DNA of 64,000 nucleotides from Abelmoschus esculentus (taxonomy: Eukaryota > Streptophyta > Magnoliopsida > Malvales > Malvaceae). The notes beneath the pieces are model-generated. The model made no database searches and was not told the origin of the DNA. It saw only the letters and a list, made by a program, of their open reading frames with translations. The position numbers and the translations under genes are program-made. Shown in pieces: positions 49,871 through 62,384 of the stretch. Position 1 is the stretch's first letter. Every line of letters starts with the position of its first letter. The stretch lies in NCBI GenBank assembly GCA_035048815.1, contig JAUCBN010000034.1:11262737-11326736 (forward strand), read 5' to 3'.

Positions 49871-51628
49871 TTAAAGTAAGACACTAAAAAAGACATAATA
49901 AAAGAACATACGATTTGTACGCCAATTTACAATTCTATAATATTTAAAGTTATATATTCTGAGTTATTATAATAATAACGATAATATCAATCGAGTTAAG
50001 ATTCGACCCAGATTAAAGGGTACTTGGGGAAACCATAAAAGTGCAAGGGGGAATCATGAGCTCGTGACGAGGGAGAGCAGATGAAAAAGCATCGAAAGAA
50101 GTGAAGGAGAAGCAACAAAAAAATAAGGATATGTTTAATTTGTTGGAGATATTTGGAATGACTCCAAACACGACTCACGGGCTATTTTTAGATTTCAATT
50201 TCTCTCAAAGACACAAAAATAAAATAAAATAAAAATATGTCTATGCATATCATCCTCCATCTCTCATTACCAGCTAGCCGTCACCTCTTCCTTTGTCTTT
50301 TCTCTCTCTACACACGTGCCTTTTCTAACCATGTCATGCAAAAATGTTGTCTTAATTTCTTCAGTAAATTCTACACGAAGCTCATAATCTGTAATTCATG
50401 GCAATAATTCAACAACTCGTATCTGAACATGTCACGAGATGTTGTATGTGTATATATATATTACATAAAATGGGACAATTTGTTGATTTTTGATATGTCT
50501 GAGCGAGCTGAGAATCCAGCATTGTCTCCATTACAGGGCAGGGACAAATGATGTGTGTACCCTCTTATTCACATGTGTGCCCTAGCTCCCTCCCCACCTT
50601 CGTTTTCATTACAAAAAAACATTATTCTCCTTATATGGACTCTGTCTCTCTCTTCCCTTCCATCATTTCTTGCTCTTATTATCAGTTTTAAGACATTTCA
50701 TTTTGAACCAACGCCATGCATGTAAGAGACTAATACACAGGCTTGATGAAAGCTTTCGTTTCTCTTAGTTCTTGACTTGGAATTTACGTACACATGCATG
50801 TGTTCTTAATGAAACATATGGTAAGTAAAGTCCTTCGACTTTAAACATGGTTTGGCTGTTGGGGGTGTTTAGTTGCTAAAATGTTGGAGGTTGAGAAGTT
50901 TCTGTTTTGGATTTCAGTCTTGCTTTGGACATGATCCATAAAATATGGAGACTTGTAGGGTTGACATGTTAGAGGGTTACGGATTTAAGTTGAGTGTTCC
51001 AATTACATAATCTAACATGAATTATTATTTCATGTATATTGAAAAAAGAAAACACTTCACAAAACATGTTTAATTTGTGTTCGATGTTTAACAAATGCTA
51101 TTTATGTTTGGTTGCACCTCTTTTATTTAACAAAGCTCATTATTCGGTGAAAACTCTAAACCCTAAATTAGGATCAAGTTATACAGTGTAAAATTCTCCA
51201 AGTTTTATACGTTTTTTGGATTGTTGAATGATTAAAATGGATGACTCAGATTATCAGTCGGTTATGTAAATATTATCAAAAATAAGGAATTAATCCGAGT
51301 CATCTGTTTTAGCCATCAAACGATCCCAAAATATATAAAACTTAAAAAATTTTACACTACGATTTTTCAGATAAATCACCTATGAATTCTTGTGAGTTTG
51401 TATATCAAGAACTCACGTGAATTTTCACTCCGGGAAAGTACATATTCACATGCAAATGTAACAATGGAAAACAAAGATTAGAAATCTGTAAACTTAAATC
51501 ATACGTGTTTTTGTTACATATGCATGTAAGAGAAAGAAAGTAGAGAAATGCAGGTAATAAAAGATACAAAAACATAACATGAAAAAGTAAAAACACAGAC
51601 AAGATCAAAGTGTTATATATATACACAA
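49871..51628. other. Gene-free region upstream of bHLH
   Basis: No supported gene. 50210-50340 is pyrimidine-rich (CTCTCATTACC, CTTTTCTCTCTCTACAC) and could be a promoter or UTR of an unannotated transcript, but no protein-like frame accompanies it. Confidence 0.35.
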
Positions 51629-51692
51629 CGTCTCGAACTCAAGATCTGTTTAAACAAAACCACGTTGCTTATCACTTTGACCAACCATATTG
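51629..51692 (-). repeat. tRNA-like SINE head (degenerate)
   Basis: On the minus strand GGTTGGTCAAAGTGATAAGC looks like box A of a tRNA-derived SINE, and TTGAGTTCGAGACG about 40 bases on looks like box B. The 3' end and target duplication were not found. Confidence 0.5.
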
Positions 51693-51736
51693 GTTAAAAT
51701 TTTATGAATTTTATACAATGTAAATTGATCATAACC

Positions 51737-51922
51737 AAAGATGGAGGCATTAAGAGGTTGAGAGAGGCCATTACCCCCTCACCCCAACAAATATTTTTTT
51801 TCACTTTAATCCTTATATATAAATTATCTTAAAAATTATTTTATTTTTTAATTTATTCTTCGTACTTTTAAATATTTATGTTTTATCTTAAACCTCAAAT
51901 CTTAATTTTATTCCTGATCGAC
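51737..51922. mobile_element. Aged hAT-like MITE
   Basis: The left part AAAGATGGAGGCATTAAGAG resembles the 47841 element (TAGGGACGAAGTTAAGAG). The right part ends TAATTTTATTCCTG plus a few bases. The 11-base word TGATCATAACC lies on both sides (51726-51736, 51923-51933), longer than a hAT duplication, so part is chance or local slippage. Confidence 0.5.
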
Positions 51923-51933
51923 TGATCATAACC

Positions 51934-53535
51934 CTAAATACAGAATACTTATCTTTTATATTGAATTTAACACATTTAAATGTCACATAGTATGCTAATT
52001 TATGATCCTTGGTATATTTCTAACATTGAATACGAGTCATTTTCAAGAATCAAAAGAATTTTTTAATTGTGTGTAGAATCTAGGGGTCGTTTTCATGAGT
52101 CTCCACTCGTCACAATTTTTAATATCTAATGCTTACAAATTGCTGTGCTGTTATAAAAACAACACATACATACTCTTCATCAGCAGGGCACTTTGACAGC
52201 TAGAAGGATTTGTCTCTTCTTTTACAAACTAATTAATAAAATTCTTGACACTGTTTTCTTCTCAATTTTTATTTGAATATTTCCAAAAAAAATTCTAAAA
52301 AGATAAAATTGTGGCTAGCTAATATGACAACATTTGATGTTTCTTTTGGACAACGAACAACATGACCAAGACCCGCAATTTTTGTCGGAAGATGGGAATT
52401 TGAGATTGATCCATTTCTATAGTAAATTAACAAAGAATTAAGATTGGTCGAGTAACTAAAGATATTTAAATTTTTTTTATAAGACCTAATTTTTTATTTT
52501 AATCTAGAGAGGAAAGAAAAAACTCTAAAAGAAAGAATGTTCCTGGTGAGTCTTAAACTCAGAACCTAAGAAGAAGAGATAAGAACAAGTGATAGCTCTG
52601 ATAAACCGATCATCAATATTTGTTTAAATATTTATCTCTTTTTATATGAGTTCAAATTTCAATATTTACCTTCGTGGTTCACGAGTGCTGTTGAAGTGAT
52701 TAGCAGCACTCCCTATACGATATGTACCAAAATGTTTTATTGAGACATTGTAGACCACTAATTATGAGAGGGAAAGAGAGAGTGGAAATTAGGTCACGGG
52801 GGAGCTTTGTAGCTTGATGGGCTAACTTGTATGTATCGAACAAGATATGGTTTCGGTTTTCATAGAGACATATAAAACAAATTTCCTTACTGAAGAATAT
52901 ATGGAGCAAATCAGAAGTTGCCGGGGCAGGCCTTTGTCACTTCTTTCACATGGCAATGGAAGCCAGCAGCAGAAACATGCATACATACATAGCCATAGCC
53001 ATGGCCATAGGAAGAAACAACCAAAACCCATATTACTAAATGGCTTAGCCATGGCCGTTTATGTGTTTCCACACTTATGGCCAAACAAAGTAAGGGAGTT
53101 AGTACTGTATTCACTAGCAATGCAAACAAGAATGACAAAATACATTGAACAGCAATTAACATGACTAGCATGACATGTTTACAAAGTATACGATTCCGAA
53201 TTTGATTACATTTGACATGATCAATGGTTTGCATTAGATCTATAGTTGTATAAGAAATATGAAAACGAATAATACATACACACACACACACATATTTATG
53301 TATGTAGACGAGTTATCTCGAGTGAAAATTAAAATGTATGCCATCCACATGTACAGCAGCATCAACAAATGTAGGTAATGCAGGACTGTTCAATAAAAGT
53401 CAATCAAGTAAAAAAGTATGGAGAAACCTTTTTGTTGCAGATTTGAAGTACTACAACCTAAGTTTAGAGACTATATAGAAAGCCTAAAAGAGCTAAAACC
53501 CTTGTGATCATTGATGATGTAGAAGCCTTGTATGT
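51934..53535. other. Gene-free region with small ORFs
   Basis: Contains an (AC)n run at 53277-53292 and frames of 70-125 codons on both strands between 52700 and 53290 that overlap and resemble no protein I know. The 53300-53535 end is likely 3' UTR of the zinc-finger gene. Confidence 0.35.
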
Positions 53536-55880
53536 CTAAAAAGACTTTTTCTTTCGCCCACTTACTGAAATACGTCTTAGCTCTTGTGACCCTCTTTTAA
53601 TTCCCCTGCAACGTGAATATTGTACATTATAATGGCCTCTGCGATTCCAGAAGATGATGTCGGTGAAGTAAGTGTTCAAAAGACTTACCTTTGGTACATG
53701 TAAATGAAGAAGTAGAAAAGTGGCAGCAGCATCAGAGTCAAAATGGATGAAATGATGTAAAGTATACTTCTTCGCTTCTGCACACATATCAAATAGGATG
53801 CCGTAGTAAAATATTTGCATGTAAAGAATGGAATATATAAGATTTTCTTTAAAAAAAGCCAGAAGAAAGAGACATGACATGGATGCTTTATTCATATAAG
53901 TTTTTTTTTATGTATATACAGACGGAGCTGGACTTCATAGTTAGTTGTTCATTAATGAGCTATGCGAAGCATGTGTAAGGAATAAGAAAGTCAACAATTT
54001 AAGTTCACAGTGAAGTCTACCTTTTTCCCTTTAGCAAAAGGCTTTGGACCTCCACTGCAAGTGTGGGCATCGCAGAATTGTCGCAAGAAGAATTCTATTG
54101 ATTCAGCAACATCAGGAAAGAAAGAAATGTTACGGTTTTGTAAAATATGTAACCGCAGAAAACAAATGGCAGTTATAGTGGGAAATACTAAATACCATGA
54201 AGACGGCCTGACACAGGACCATTGCTGACTGGAAAACAGCTATCAGCAAGACTCTGCAGAACGGTGCCGAGATATGACATAAAGAACACCGCAATATATA
54301 ATTAGCCTAATCAATCATTTATAAAATACCTCACAAAGATGTTTATTCCTTGTAGCAGCTGAAGGATTACACTTAGTCTTGCGAGGCGAAGAATCCATGA
54401 CAAGGTCACAATGTAATGCACCACACAGATCAGCCAGACACTTACCATGACTCTGAATTCAGCAAAAGCAAGAAAATATTCAAGGAGTTACTTTAGTTAA
54501 AACTTAAACAAGGTAACGGAAAGTAATATATCCTATAATGGTCCACCGTCCACGTACTGCATTCAGCAAATCAAAATGTCTGTTGTCAAAATGCTTATCC
54601 AGATACTTCTCTTCATAGAAATTCTTTCTACAGTACCCACATCGCCATTCATTTATATCTACATGGTGCTTGTGCTGTTCCTGATCTCTGTACAAATCAT
54701 TGTCTGGGTGAAGCCTACATCCGCTTGAAATCTTGTGTTGTTCTCGCTCCACAAAGGGCATCAGATACTGAATTAAACACGAAAGGTTACTAACGCTTAG
54801 TGACAAATTCAAAGCAAAATATTTCAGATAATAGCATCATAAGAATCTGAACTCCACCCGCACGATACCTCTTGAATTACTTTCCATGCTGCTCTACTCC
54901 TTTCTCTTGAACAATGTACTACATGAGCATCCTCATCTTGCATAACGGTTCTAAAATTCAAATCCGTGGTTCCACAATCACATCAGTTAAACATAAAAGG
55001 GGGAGGAGAAAATATTATAATAACATCTCTAAAAAAATCAGTAGGCAACTAAATCTCACAGTAGTAAATCCAGCTAGATACTGAGCATAAAGTAATGCTA
55101 CATTAGCAGGTCATCTTAGGCAGGGATGGACCTAGGAGTTCAGCCGCACCACCTAAAAATTTCAAGTTCCTCTATATTTTATATATTTATTTTGTATTTT
55201 CTATTGATAATCTAATTTTGCACCCCCTAAACTCTCCTAATTTTGCACCCTTACATTTTTAATATAACTTCTTGATAGTTTGCCCACTTATATGAAATTC
55301 CGGTTCATCCCTGATCTTAGGTGATGTGTTCTCAATATTTATGAAACAAAAGTGCAAAATACACAAAAATCCATGCAACCAAGATCAAAGCACAGAGAAT
55401 TACCTTGCCGCTGAGGATTCTTCGTTACCCTGGACAAACAATAAACTCAAAGACTTCAAACTTGAGTGGCAAGGATGGCAAACTGCCATAAAATGGTTAC
55501 ATTTGGACAACAAGAAACAAAATGATAAAAAAAAATACAATATGCATTCCAAGAAACCCCAATCTTTTTAGTGAAACTAAAGTTAAAGATACATACTTGT
55601 GATTACCCAAATCAAGAAATCGCCAAAAAAATCAACTTTCGGTTAGTCAACCATACAATTTTCATCGGTTACATCAAATTAAGCATCAGTTTGTATCTGG
55701 GTTTGCATTGAAATAAGTAAATTTGGTAAAGAAAATGACTAAAATTACAAAGAAAAGATCTGATACCTGATTCCCTAGACTGGGGGAAGTAGAGGAAGAA
55801 ACTGATGGGATTTGGAGACAAATTGATAAGCAAAGAAACAAGAAAACGATCCGTTTTGACCGCTTTCCCATTTCTAACAT
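53536..55880 (-). CDS. Membrane-anchored C2H2 zinc-finger-like protein
   Basis: Multi-exon gene of about 280 residues. The first exon (55880-55767) encodes a basic start and a hydrophobic signal (RIVFLFLCLSICLQIPSVSSS). Later exons give GNEESSAAR, a HVVHCSRERSRAAWKVIQE segment, and one canonical C2H2 finger with C-x2-C-x12-H-x4-H spacing (CGYCRKNFYEEKYLDKHFDNRH, split here as CGYC, KNFYEEKYLDKH and FDNRH; about 54550-54640). A cysteine-rich part (CLADLCGALHCDL, QFCDAHTCSGG) follows, then a membrane helix (YIISSILTLMLLPLFYFFIY) and a basic cytosolic tail (GRKKKSF, stop 53536-53538). Signal plus C-terminal helix put the finger in the ER/Golgi lumen or outside, so it is probably not a transcription factor. 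Exon order is inferred from splice sites. The internal junctions near 54500 and 54400 are least sure. An alternative start is 55871. Confidence 0.82.
55121..55313. mobile_element. hAT-like MITE in an intron
   Basis: A 193-bp element starting CAGGGATGGACCTAGG and ending AATTCCGGTTCATCCCTG, with terminal inverted repeats CAGGGATG. It is flanked by perfect 8-bp duplications ATCTTAGG (55113-55120 and 55314-55321). It lies in an intron of the C2H2 gene, between exons near 54900 and 55415. Confidence 0.92.
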
Positions 55881-58318
55881 TTCAATTTGGAATCGCTCGA
55901 GTGAATTAAGAATAAAGATTCATTATTTTGTCTTTGCTAATCTGGCAAAAGTCCTTCGGTGGGGGAGGAAGGTCTTACCTGGAAAAAGCAAAATCGTCAA
56001 TTTTACCCGCCATCTGCATCCAATTGGAAGGTGCCACGTTTCGTCCACAAAACCCTCTGTTATTATTTATTTAGGGGTAAATACAATTTTTTTTATCTAA
56101 AAGTAGATTGAAAGTTCAATTTGATAAATAGGATTTTTTTTATATTGATACCTTCATTTAATTTTGGTGATGGTTGATTTTAGAAGATATTAAATAAAGA
56201 GATAAAAATAACAGTCAAAAATATATTTTAAAGTTTATGATAGGTCGTTCAATCATTATGAGATAAATCGAGTCATAGAGAACTTTAATTGATCATTTAA
56301 ATAGGTGATTTGTTTTTGGTTAACTTAAAAACGAGCGTCATTATTGACGTAGAATTGGAGGCCACAATCATTGGATAAAGAAAAAAGAAACGTGTGATGA
56401 TATCTCTTATAAAGAGTAAAAACTTATAGGTGAAGTGATGACTGATGAGACTATATCAACGATGGTTATTGATGAGTTGATAGGTAATAACTCACCTATG
56501 AGACTGTAACTTTTTAGATAAATGTTTGAGTTTTATTTATCCAAACATGAGAACAAGTACAAACTCTATAGATACTTTTGGGTGATCATCCTTTTTAGGG
56601 AATTTCCCAGGCTGCACATATACATATATTTACATCATCCATGTGTATATTTTCGAATACCCACAGTAAATTTTATACATCCAAACAGTTCAGTCTAATC
56701 CCTGCGTATGTTCTTAAATTTTCTAGAATTTCTCTTCCCATATATGATAAATAAACAAATTCCAAGTAAGCTTCATGATGAACACAATCAAGCTCTTACC
56801 TTTTAAGTTGGAATATAGTCAAAGTAGTGTCCCATTCTAATCCAATTTTCTATATTGAATGCCACAAAGATTTAGAACAACTTCCCAGATTTGTCTTGAA
56901 TAATGAGACTCAACAAATCAGACTGTAAATTTAATATGGTTATTTTGTCACGGCACAATGATCAAATGTAAAAATTTCTCAAGGCTGATGAGTCTGAAGG
57001 TATGTAGGTGCCTGAGCTCTACGGTGCAAACATGATGGTGTGAATGCCAAGAACTGTAGGGTTCTATTACGGGAGCTTGCGAGTCTTGGGGACTTGTGGA
57101 CTCCGGGGACTTTTCGATTCTTGGAGGTGAGCTTTCTAGAGAGGTCCCTTATGTGTAGTGTGGAGGCGATCTCTACAGACATGAATTTTTAGAGGTGTTT
57201 GATAGAAGTACAACACTAGTTACTCTTTAGTTGAAGGAGTGTCATAAAGTGTCAAAAATTAAGACCTTATTGGTCCGCTGGTTTTGGAGCGAAGATACGT
57301 TGGAGAGGAGGTGTTCCATTGTTGTGTTATGAGATCTCAATATTTTTAGAGAAGTCTATTGAAAGGTGCTTCTAAAGGCACTAATTGAATAGAGGTATGC
57401 TAGTGGCTTCAAGCGGTTCACCCACTGTAAATCAGGGGCAAAGAACCGTAGGATAATCTATTTGAGTGATAATGTTGTGGTTCGATATGGGTCTCTTAAA
57501 GGGAGTGCTCCCCTTATGTTAACCCTTGAGGCTTCCCTTAGAGGCAGTGTTCCCCTTATGTTAACCCTGGAGAGTTGGGAGAGAATTCTTTTTGCTTTTG
57601 ATCTTAGCACTATAGATGGAATGATGGTTGATGAAACTGTAGTAGGTCTAACGAAAGCTGTTAATAGATTGACAAGTAAATAATTCAACCATCATGCTAC
57701 CAGTTTAATCGGACCTGATGGTTGTGTTGTACGACAGGAGAGAATTTCACTCACACGTGCCAAGATCATTGAACATCTGATGAAGAAATTCCATCCAAAT
57801 ATTGTCGTGCACCGGAGGATACACATCACCTGTAATGGTAACATACTTTGTCTGCTCAAGGCCTTGAGCTTCCATGGAAGCAGAGAGCCGACTGCTGGCT
57901 TAAACGAAATTAGAAAAGATGAGAACAATAATCCATGTTATCATGAACAACTCCATTGTAGAACATTCTTAGGTGCTGAACTTCTCTATGAAACCTATTT
58001 AGGTTGTTCAAGTCTAAGAGATGGACCTAACTCGTTACATCAGAATTTGTTATGCTCTGTACTATGATTGGTTGAAAGGTAGACTAAATGCAACAAACAT
58101 AAATAAGGATCAATAAAATCCATATTCAGCACTTGAACAGCAAGTTTAAGTACAACTGGAGGGAGACTACAATTATTGGCATAGCATTGACACAGTGGGG
58201 AGAATAAAATTATTGGCATAGCATTGACTTAAAGCAAATTGTTCATGGAGTCCTTACAAAAACAATCCAGATTAACTGGTTTGAAATTCACAACATCTTA
58301 TTTCTGAAGTTTGAGACT
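55881..58318. other. Intergenic between C2H2 and SDH2 genes
   Basis: 55881-56050 is the promoter side of the C2H2 gene. 57000-58070 has higher GC and longer open frames in both directions, with an internal tandem duplication, but no recognisable protein. 58080-58318 is likely SDH2 3' UTR. Confidence 0.35.
57491..57574. repeat. 42-bp tandem duplication
   Basis: Two diverged copies of a 42-base unit centred on CCCCTTATGTTAACCCT, start-to-start 42 bases. The length is a multiple of three, so the + strand frame stays open as SLKGSAPLMLTLEA then SLRGSVPLMLTLES. No known protein contains it to my knowledge. Confidence 0.7.
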
Positions 58319-61011
58319 TTAACCGGTAAGCTGAAGCTGCTTGATGTGTTGGATCTGCTTTCCTGGGTTCAAACCCTTTGGACAGGCACGAGCACAGTTC
58401 AATATCGTATGGCAACGATATAGCTTATACTCATCATTTACAGCATCCAATCTCTCCTTTGTGTATTCATCACGGCTGTCGCTTATCCATCTGCATATAT
58501 AAGAGCATGGTTAATAAACTTTACACATCCAAGTGGTAATCAGTTTGCATTCTCTACACCCTCTAAAGTGGGAAAACTAATATATTAAAGAACTAACAAA
58601 TTCAGCAAGAGAAATAACAGAGACCAATAGGCAAAAAAAAAATGGATTGACAAGTCCCATTATAAGTTTAACGGCAAAGAACTATGCATACAGGCTGCAA
58701 GAATTAGTTAGATTAACAAAAACATCACATATGGAAGCAACAGTTGAATTATCTCACCAATAGCCGAACAACTCTAATACTGGAAAAATAATATCGTGAA
58801 CCATTTCTATCACGTTATCTGTCATCTCATCTCATTCACTTAATTTTCGCCTTTTTTTCCTATGTCATCTTTTCCTAAAATGAATCTTCATTTTTTATGC
58901 CATGTAAATAGGGAGTGGGTGGTTACTGGTTACAAGGAAGATGATTATAAATATATTAATGATATGGAAAAAAATAAACAAGTGGTTGAATTTTAGTGAA
59001 CAGGACCACGAATAACGTGGTGGAAAGGATTCATGATATAATTTCTCCTAATACTGTAATCCAGCTGCCAGATGTTTAAGAAATGGCTTTCGCCATTTCA
59101 CAATCAAAATTCATTGAACATTTCAACTACTAGAGTTGAAGAATGATTAGAAATTTTTTAAAATAAGTAACCAGGATAGTAAAGTGAATATCAAATACAA
59201 CCCTTAAATCACAAACAAATAGTGTAACCAGTAAAAACTTAAAAAAAGGTATCAATTTGTATAATCGAGAATCACTTCCGATGTTGAATTAACACATCAA
59301 AAACACATAGTACGCCACCAAGAAAGAAAAACATCATTCATTTCCTGGTGTTACCAAACTCATCATTTCCCTTAGAATAAGTAGGGAAAGAAAGAAAAAT
59401 TAAAATTGAGCTTTTTTCACTTATAGTGGAGAAAACAAGAAGTGAGGTGTTAAAATGAGACGGAAATGAAATTGTTACAAAAATTATAAGGATTATGGTA
59501 TTGATTTTTCGGTTTATACCGGATTTCTTAAAAAAGTGTAAAGATTTCGGTATATACCAAATTTCTTACAAAAAGTTTAAAATTTTCGAAAGTGTAAGAA
59601 TTTCGGTACATAACGAATTTCTTAAAAAAGTGTAAGAATTTCCGATATTTACCGAAAAATTAATACCGAAATTTTTACAATTTTATAATAATTTCGGTTC
59701 CGTCTCATTTTAGCCTCGTTATAACATGTCTCACATTAGAAAAACTCACCGAGATGCACATTCAAAGTATAACCCAAGAAAGCCTAAATACTAATTTCAA
59801 TGAATCAAACAGAGAACCCTAATTTTAAAAGGATTAATGTGAATAGTAAGAATCATTATCCAAATATAGCTAGCAATAAGTAAAATAAAATAAAAATTCC
59901 TTCTTTTCGATTATCAACCAATAGATACCAAGAAAGTCCTAAAAGTTCAACTATTGCATAATCAATAAAAGCCTAAATACTAATTTCAATGAATCAAACA
60001 GAGAACCCTAATTTTAAAAGGATTAATGTGAATAGTAAGAATCATTATCCAAATATAGCTAGCAATATGTAAAATAAAATAAAAATCCCTTCTTTTCGAT
60101 TATCAACCAATAGATACCAAAATAAGCCAAAATAATCGATCAACAACATCAGATTAAGAAATCAAAACCCTGAAGCATTCACTTCCAGCGTTCTCTATTA
60201 CTCACTGTTGAAAAAGTTAGCTCTTTTCCTATGAACCAGCCAAATAAATTGCAGATCCAATCCACTAAAACCATCAGCAACATCGACTTAACAAATGAAA
60301 CCCAAAATTAAATGATTGTATTGATTACCTGTTAGCGTGGAGCAAAGCAGCAGGGCCCAGATAAGATTCAGGATTCCACCAATAACTGGGACAGCTGGTA
60401 CTACAACAAGCACACAAAATACACTCGTACATCCCATCCAGCTTAGATCTATCTTTTTTACTTTGTGGAATCTCTTTCCCCGCCGTCGGAGGCGGATTCT
60501 TCCTCTTCAACCACGGCTCAATACTCTTATACTGATTATAAAAATTGGTCATATCCACCACCAGATCTTTAATCACAAACATATGCGGCAAAGGAGTTAT
60601 GGTCGTCTCCGATGATCCTGAGTCGATCTTCGTTAGACAAGCTAAGCCGTTACATCCGTTGATGTTCATCGCACAAGAACCGCAGATTCCTTCACGGCAG
60701 GAGCGGCGGAAGGTGAGCGACGGATCGATCTCGTTCTTGATCTTGATTAGGGCATCGAGTACCATGGGCCCGCACTCTTTTAGGTCGATTTTGTAGTCTT
60801 GAAGCTGGGGTTTAGAAGGGTTATCCGGATTCCATCGGTAGATTTGGAAGGTCTTCATGCTGGTGGAGGCGGCGGCTTTTGGTTCCACCTTTTGAGCTTC
60901 TGCTTCGCCAGCATAAGGCCTTACCACCACCATCCTCGACGCCGGAGCCACCGTTGATAAAGAAACTCGAGACGTTACATTCATCGCCCGTCGAATCAAA
61001 CTGGACGCCAT
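58319..61011 (-). CDS. SDH2: Succinate dehydrogenase iron-sulfur subunit, mitochondrial
   Basis: Iron-sulfur subunit of respiratory complex II, passing electrons from SDH1-FAD to ubiquinone at the inner mitochondrial membrane. Two exons: 61011-60329 and 58490-58319, 855 nt and 284 residues, the plant SDH2-1/2-2 length. The N-terminus (MASSLIRRAMNVTSRVSLST) is an Arg/Ser-rich presequence. [2Fe-2S] ligands lie in SCREGICGSCAMNINGCNGLAC (read as CREGICGSC and a later C; about 105-125). [4Fe-4S] and [3Fe-4S] ligands lie in CILCACCSTSCPSYWW and CHTILNCARACPKGLNPG. The protein ends KQIQHIKQLQLTG. The 1838-bp intron splits AG|A of the Arg before WISDSRDEY and hosts a MITE, a fold-back and a tandem duplication. 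Start: the first ATG before the presequence. No defects. Confidence 0.96.
58783..59047. mobile_element. MITE, GAGAAATTATAT family, copy C
   Basis: A 265-bp inverted-repeat element beginning GAAAAATAATATCGTGAACC and ending CATGATATAATTTCTC, in the SDH2 intron. It is bounded by perfect 9-bp duplications CTAATACTG (58774-58782 and 59048-59056). Nine bases indicates a Mutator-type MITE and sets the boundaries for the whole family. Confidence 0.92.
59442..59722. mobile_element. Fold-back element in SDH2 intron
   Basis: The left arm GAGGTGTTAAAATGAGACGG pairs with a right end whose complement reads GAGGCTAAAATGAGACGG, extending through GAAATTGTTACAAA and ATTGATTTTTCGGT. The middle repeats TTTCTTAAAAAAGTGTAA plus GATTTCGGTATATACC about three times at roughly 45-base steps. 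No coding capacity. Confidence 0.75.
59780..60120. repeat. Tandem duplication, two 152-bp copies
   Basis: Copies at 59780-59931 and 59969-60120 are offset by 189 bases and differ at only about three positions (for example AGCAATAAG versus AGCAATATG). The spacer between them (59932-59968) is single-copy. It lies near the 5' end of the SDH2 intron and must be recent. Confidence 0.92.
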
Positions 61012-61720
61012 GATTTTTGTAGAATATGACTAAATCCAGAAACGAAAAACAGGGCAAGGAAATGAAGAACCAGGGGTTTTCCAATTGTTAGGGATTTCTA
61101 TTAAATAAAACTACAGAAATGGAATATAAATAAGGGTTAAATCCTCAAAATACCCCTAAATTATCATCTAAATTTCGAATTTGTCCTATAAGTTCAAAAC
61201 ATTCTAATTATCTTAAACAATTCAGTCATTTTGTTATCTTAATTATAAATTTATTACTCAATTTTTTTCTCAATTATTACGAAAAATATTTTAAATTATA
61301 TGACCAAATATATTTTCTAATTCAATTTATATGATACTTTAATAATTCAATTATAAATTTATGTTTTTGGATGAACATAGAATTCATACTATATGTTGGG
61401 GATGTCTTATTAATTATCCCATGAAAAGAAATAGTTGTTCCGTGAGAAGTTGGGTGCCCTTTCTTTTTGTAGGGCGTGTGGTGCGCTCAGCCTTAGCGTG
61501 GCCCCTAATAACATTTGGACACGTGTGGGGTCATGTTGGAGGATACTTGTAATAGATATCGGTCGCTAAAATCAAATAAAAATTATAAAAGTTTATAATT
61601 AAATTTGAAAAAAAAAATCGAATAATTTAATTTTAGTTGATTTTCATAAAATTCACATAATTTTTTTTAAATAAGATTAGATAATTTAAAATTTCTTATA
61701 CAATTTGATAGAGTATTTAT
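61012..61720. other. SDH2 promoter flank
   Basis: 5' UTR and promoter of SDH2 followed by AT-rich sequence. A short GC-richer patch at 61430-61550 has no recognisable content. Confidence 0.4.
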
Positions 61721-62384
61721 TAGTGGTGTTCAAAAATACTAGAATCGAACTATTCGGTCCGTCGATCTGTCTACTTGATTGAAAATTATCGGGTATTTAT
61801 AATAAAATATTTGAATTTTTTGGGTCGGGTACTCGATTTGTATTTTTTTGGATAATCAGACTGGGTCAGGGTCGAAATTTTTTTAAAATTGGGTATCTAA
61901 CCCGATCCGATAATTTTAATAATTATATATTTTAAATTTTAAATTATATTTTTATTTTATATTTCTTATTATTTTTTCTTAAAATTAATTTTAAATCCCT
62001 AAATTTTTTTTATAATTATATTATAGACTTTTAAGTTTTGAAATTTTTATAAATTTTTATATTAATTTGTCAATATGAGACTCGAAAGAAAAATCATGAT
62101 CGAGAAAACTTTAATATATATATATATATATATATCCAAATATTTATCTCTTAAAACTAACTTCAAATCAATATTTTGTTTTAAAATATATATCATGAAA
62201 TTGTATGTGTTTCTTGTATATATTTTAAAAAGTAGATTTAAAAATATATAAAAAAAGTAAATCTGGTATCCGATACTCAATTTTATGGGTACCTGTAAAT
62301 CAAATACCTGATTTTTATAGGCCGATTCACGGACTAATATTTTAGTACCCGAAAATTTCAAGTACCCGAATATAAACACCCCTA
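61721..62384. mobile_element. hAT-like element, aged
   Basis: Begins TAGTGGTGTTCAAAAATAC and ends GAATATAAACACCCCTA. The termini are inverted (TAGTGGTGTT against TAGGGGTGTT). Subterminal GGGTCGGGTACTCG and AGTACCCGAATA blocks are in opposite orientation. The flanks GTATTTAT and ATAGTTAC match at only 5 of 8, so the duplication has decayed or the ends are off. A (TA)n run sits at 62107-62133. Confidence 0.65.

Noticed and set aside
52847..53291. Overlapping open frames of 105 and 126 codons on opposite strands
   Set aside because: Neither resembles a known protein, codon use is unconvincing, and runs of CATAGCCATAGCCATGG explain the openness.
57692..58067. Open frames on both strands over 80-95 codons
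   Set aside because: They are mirror images in the same region with no known motif. Chance or debris is more likely than a gene.
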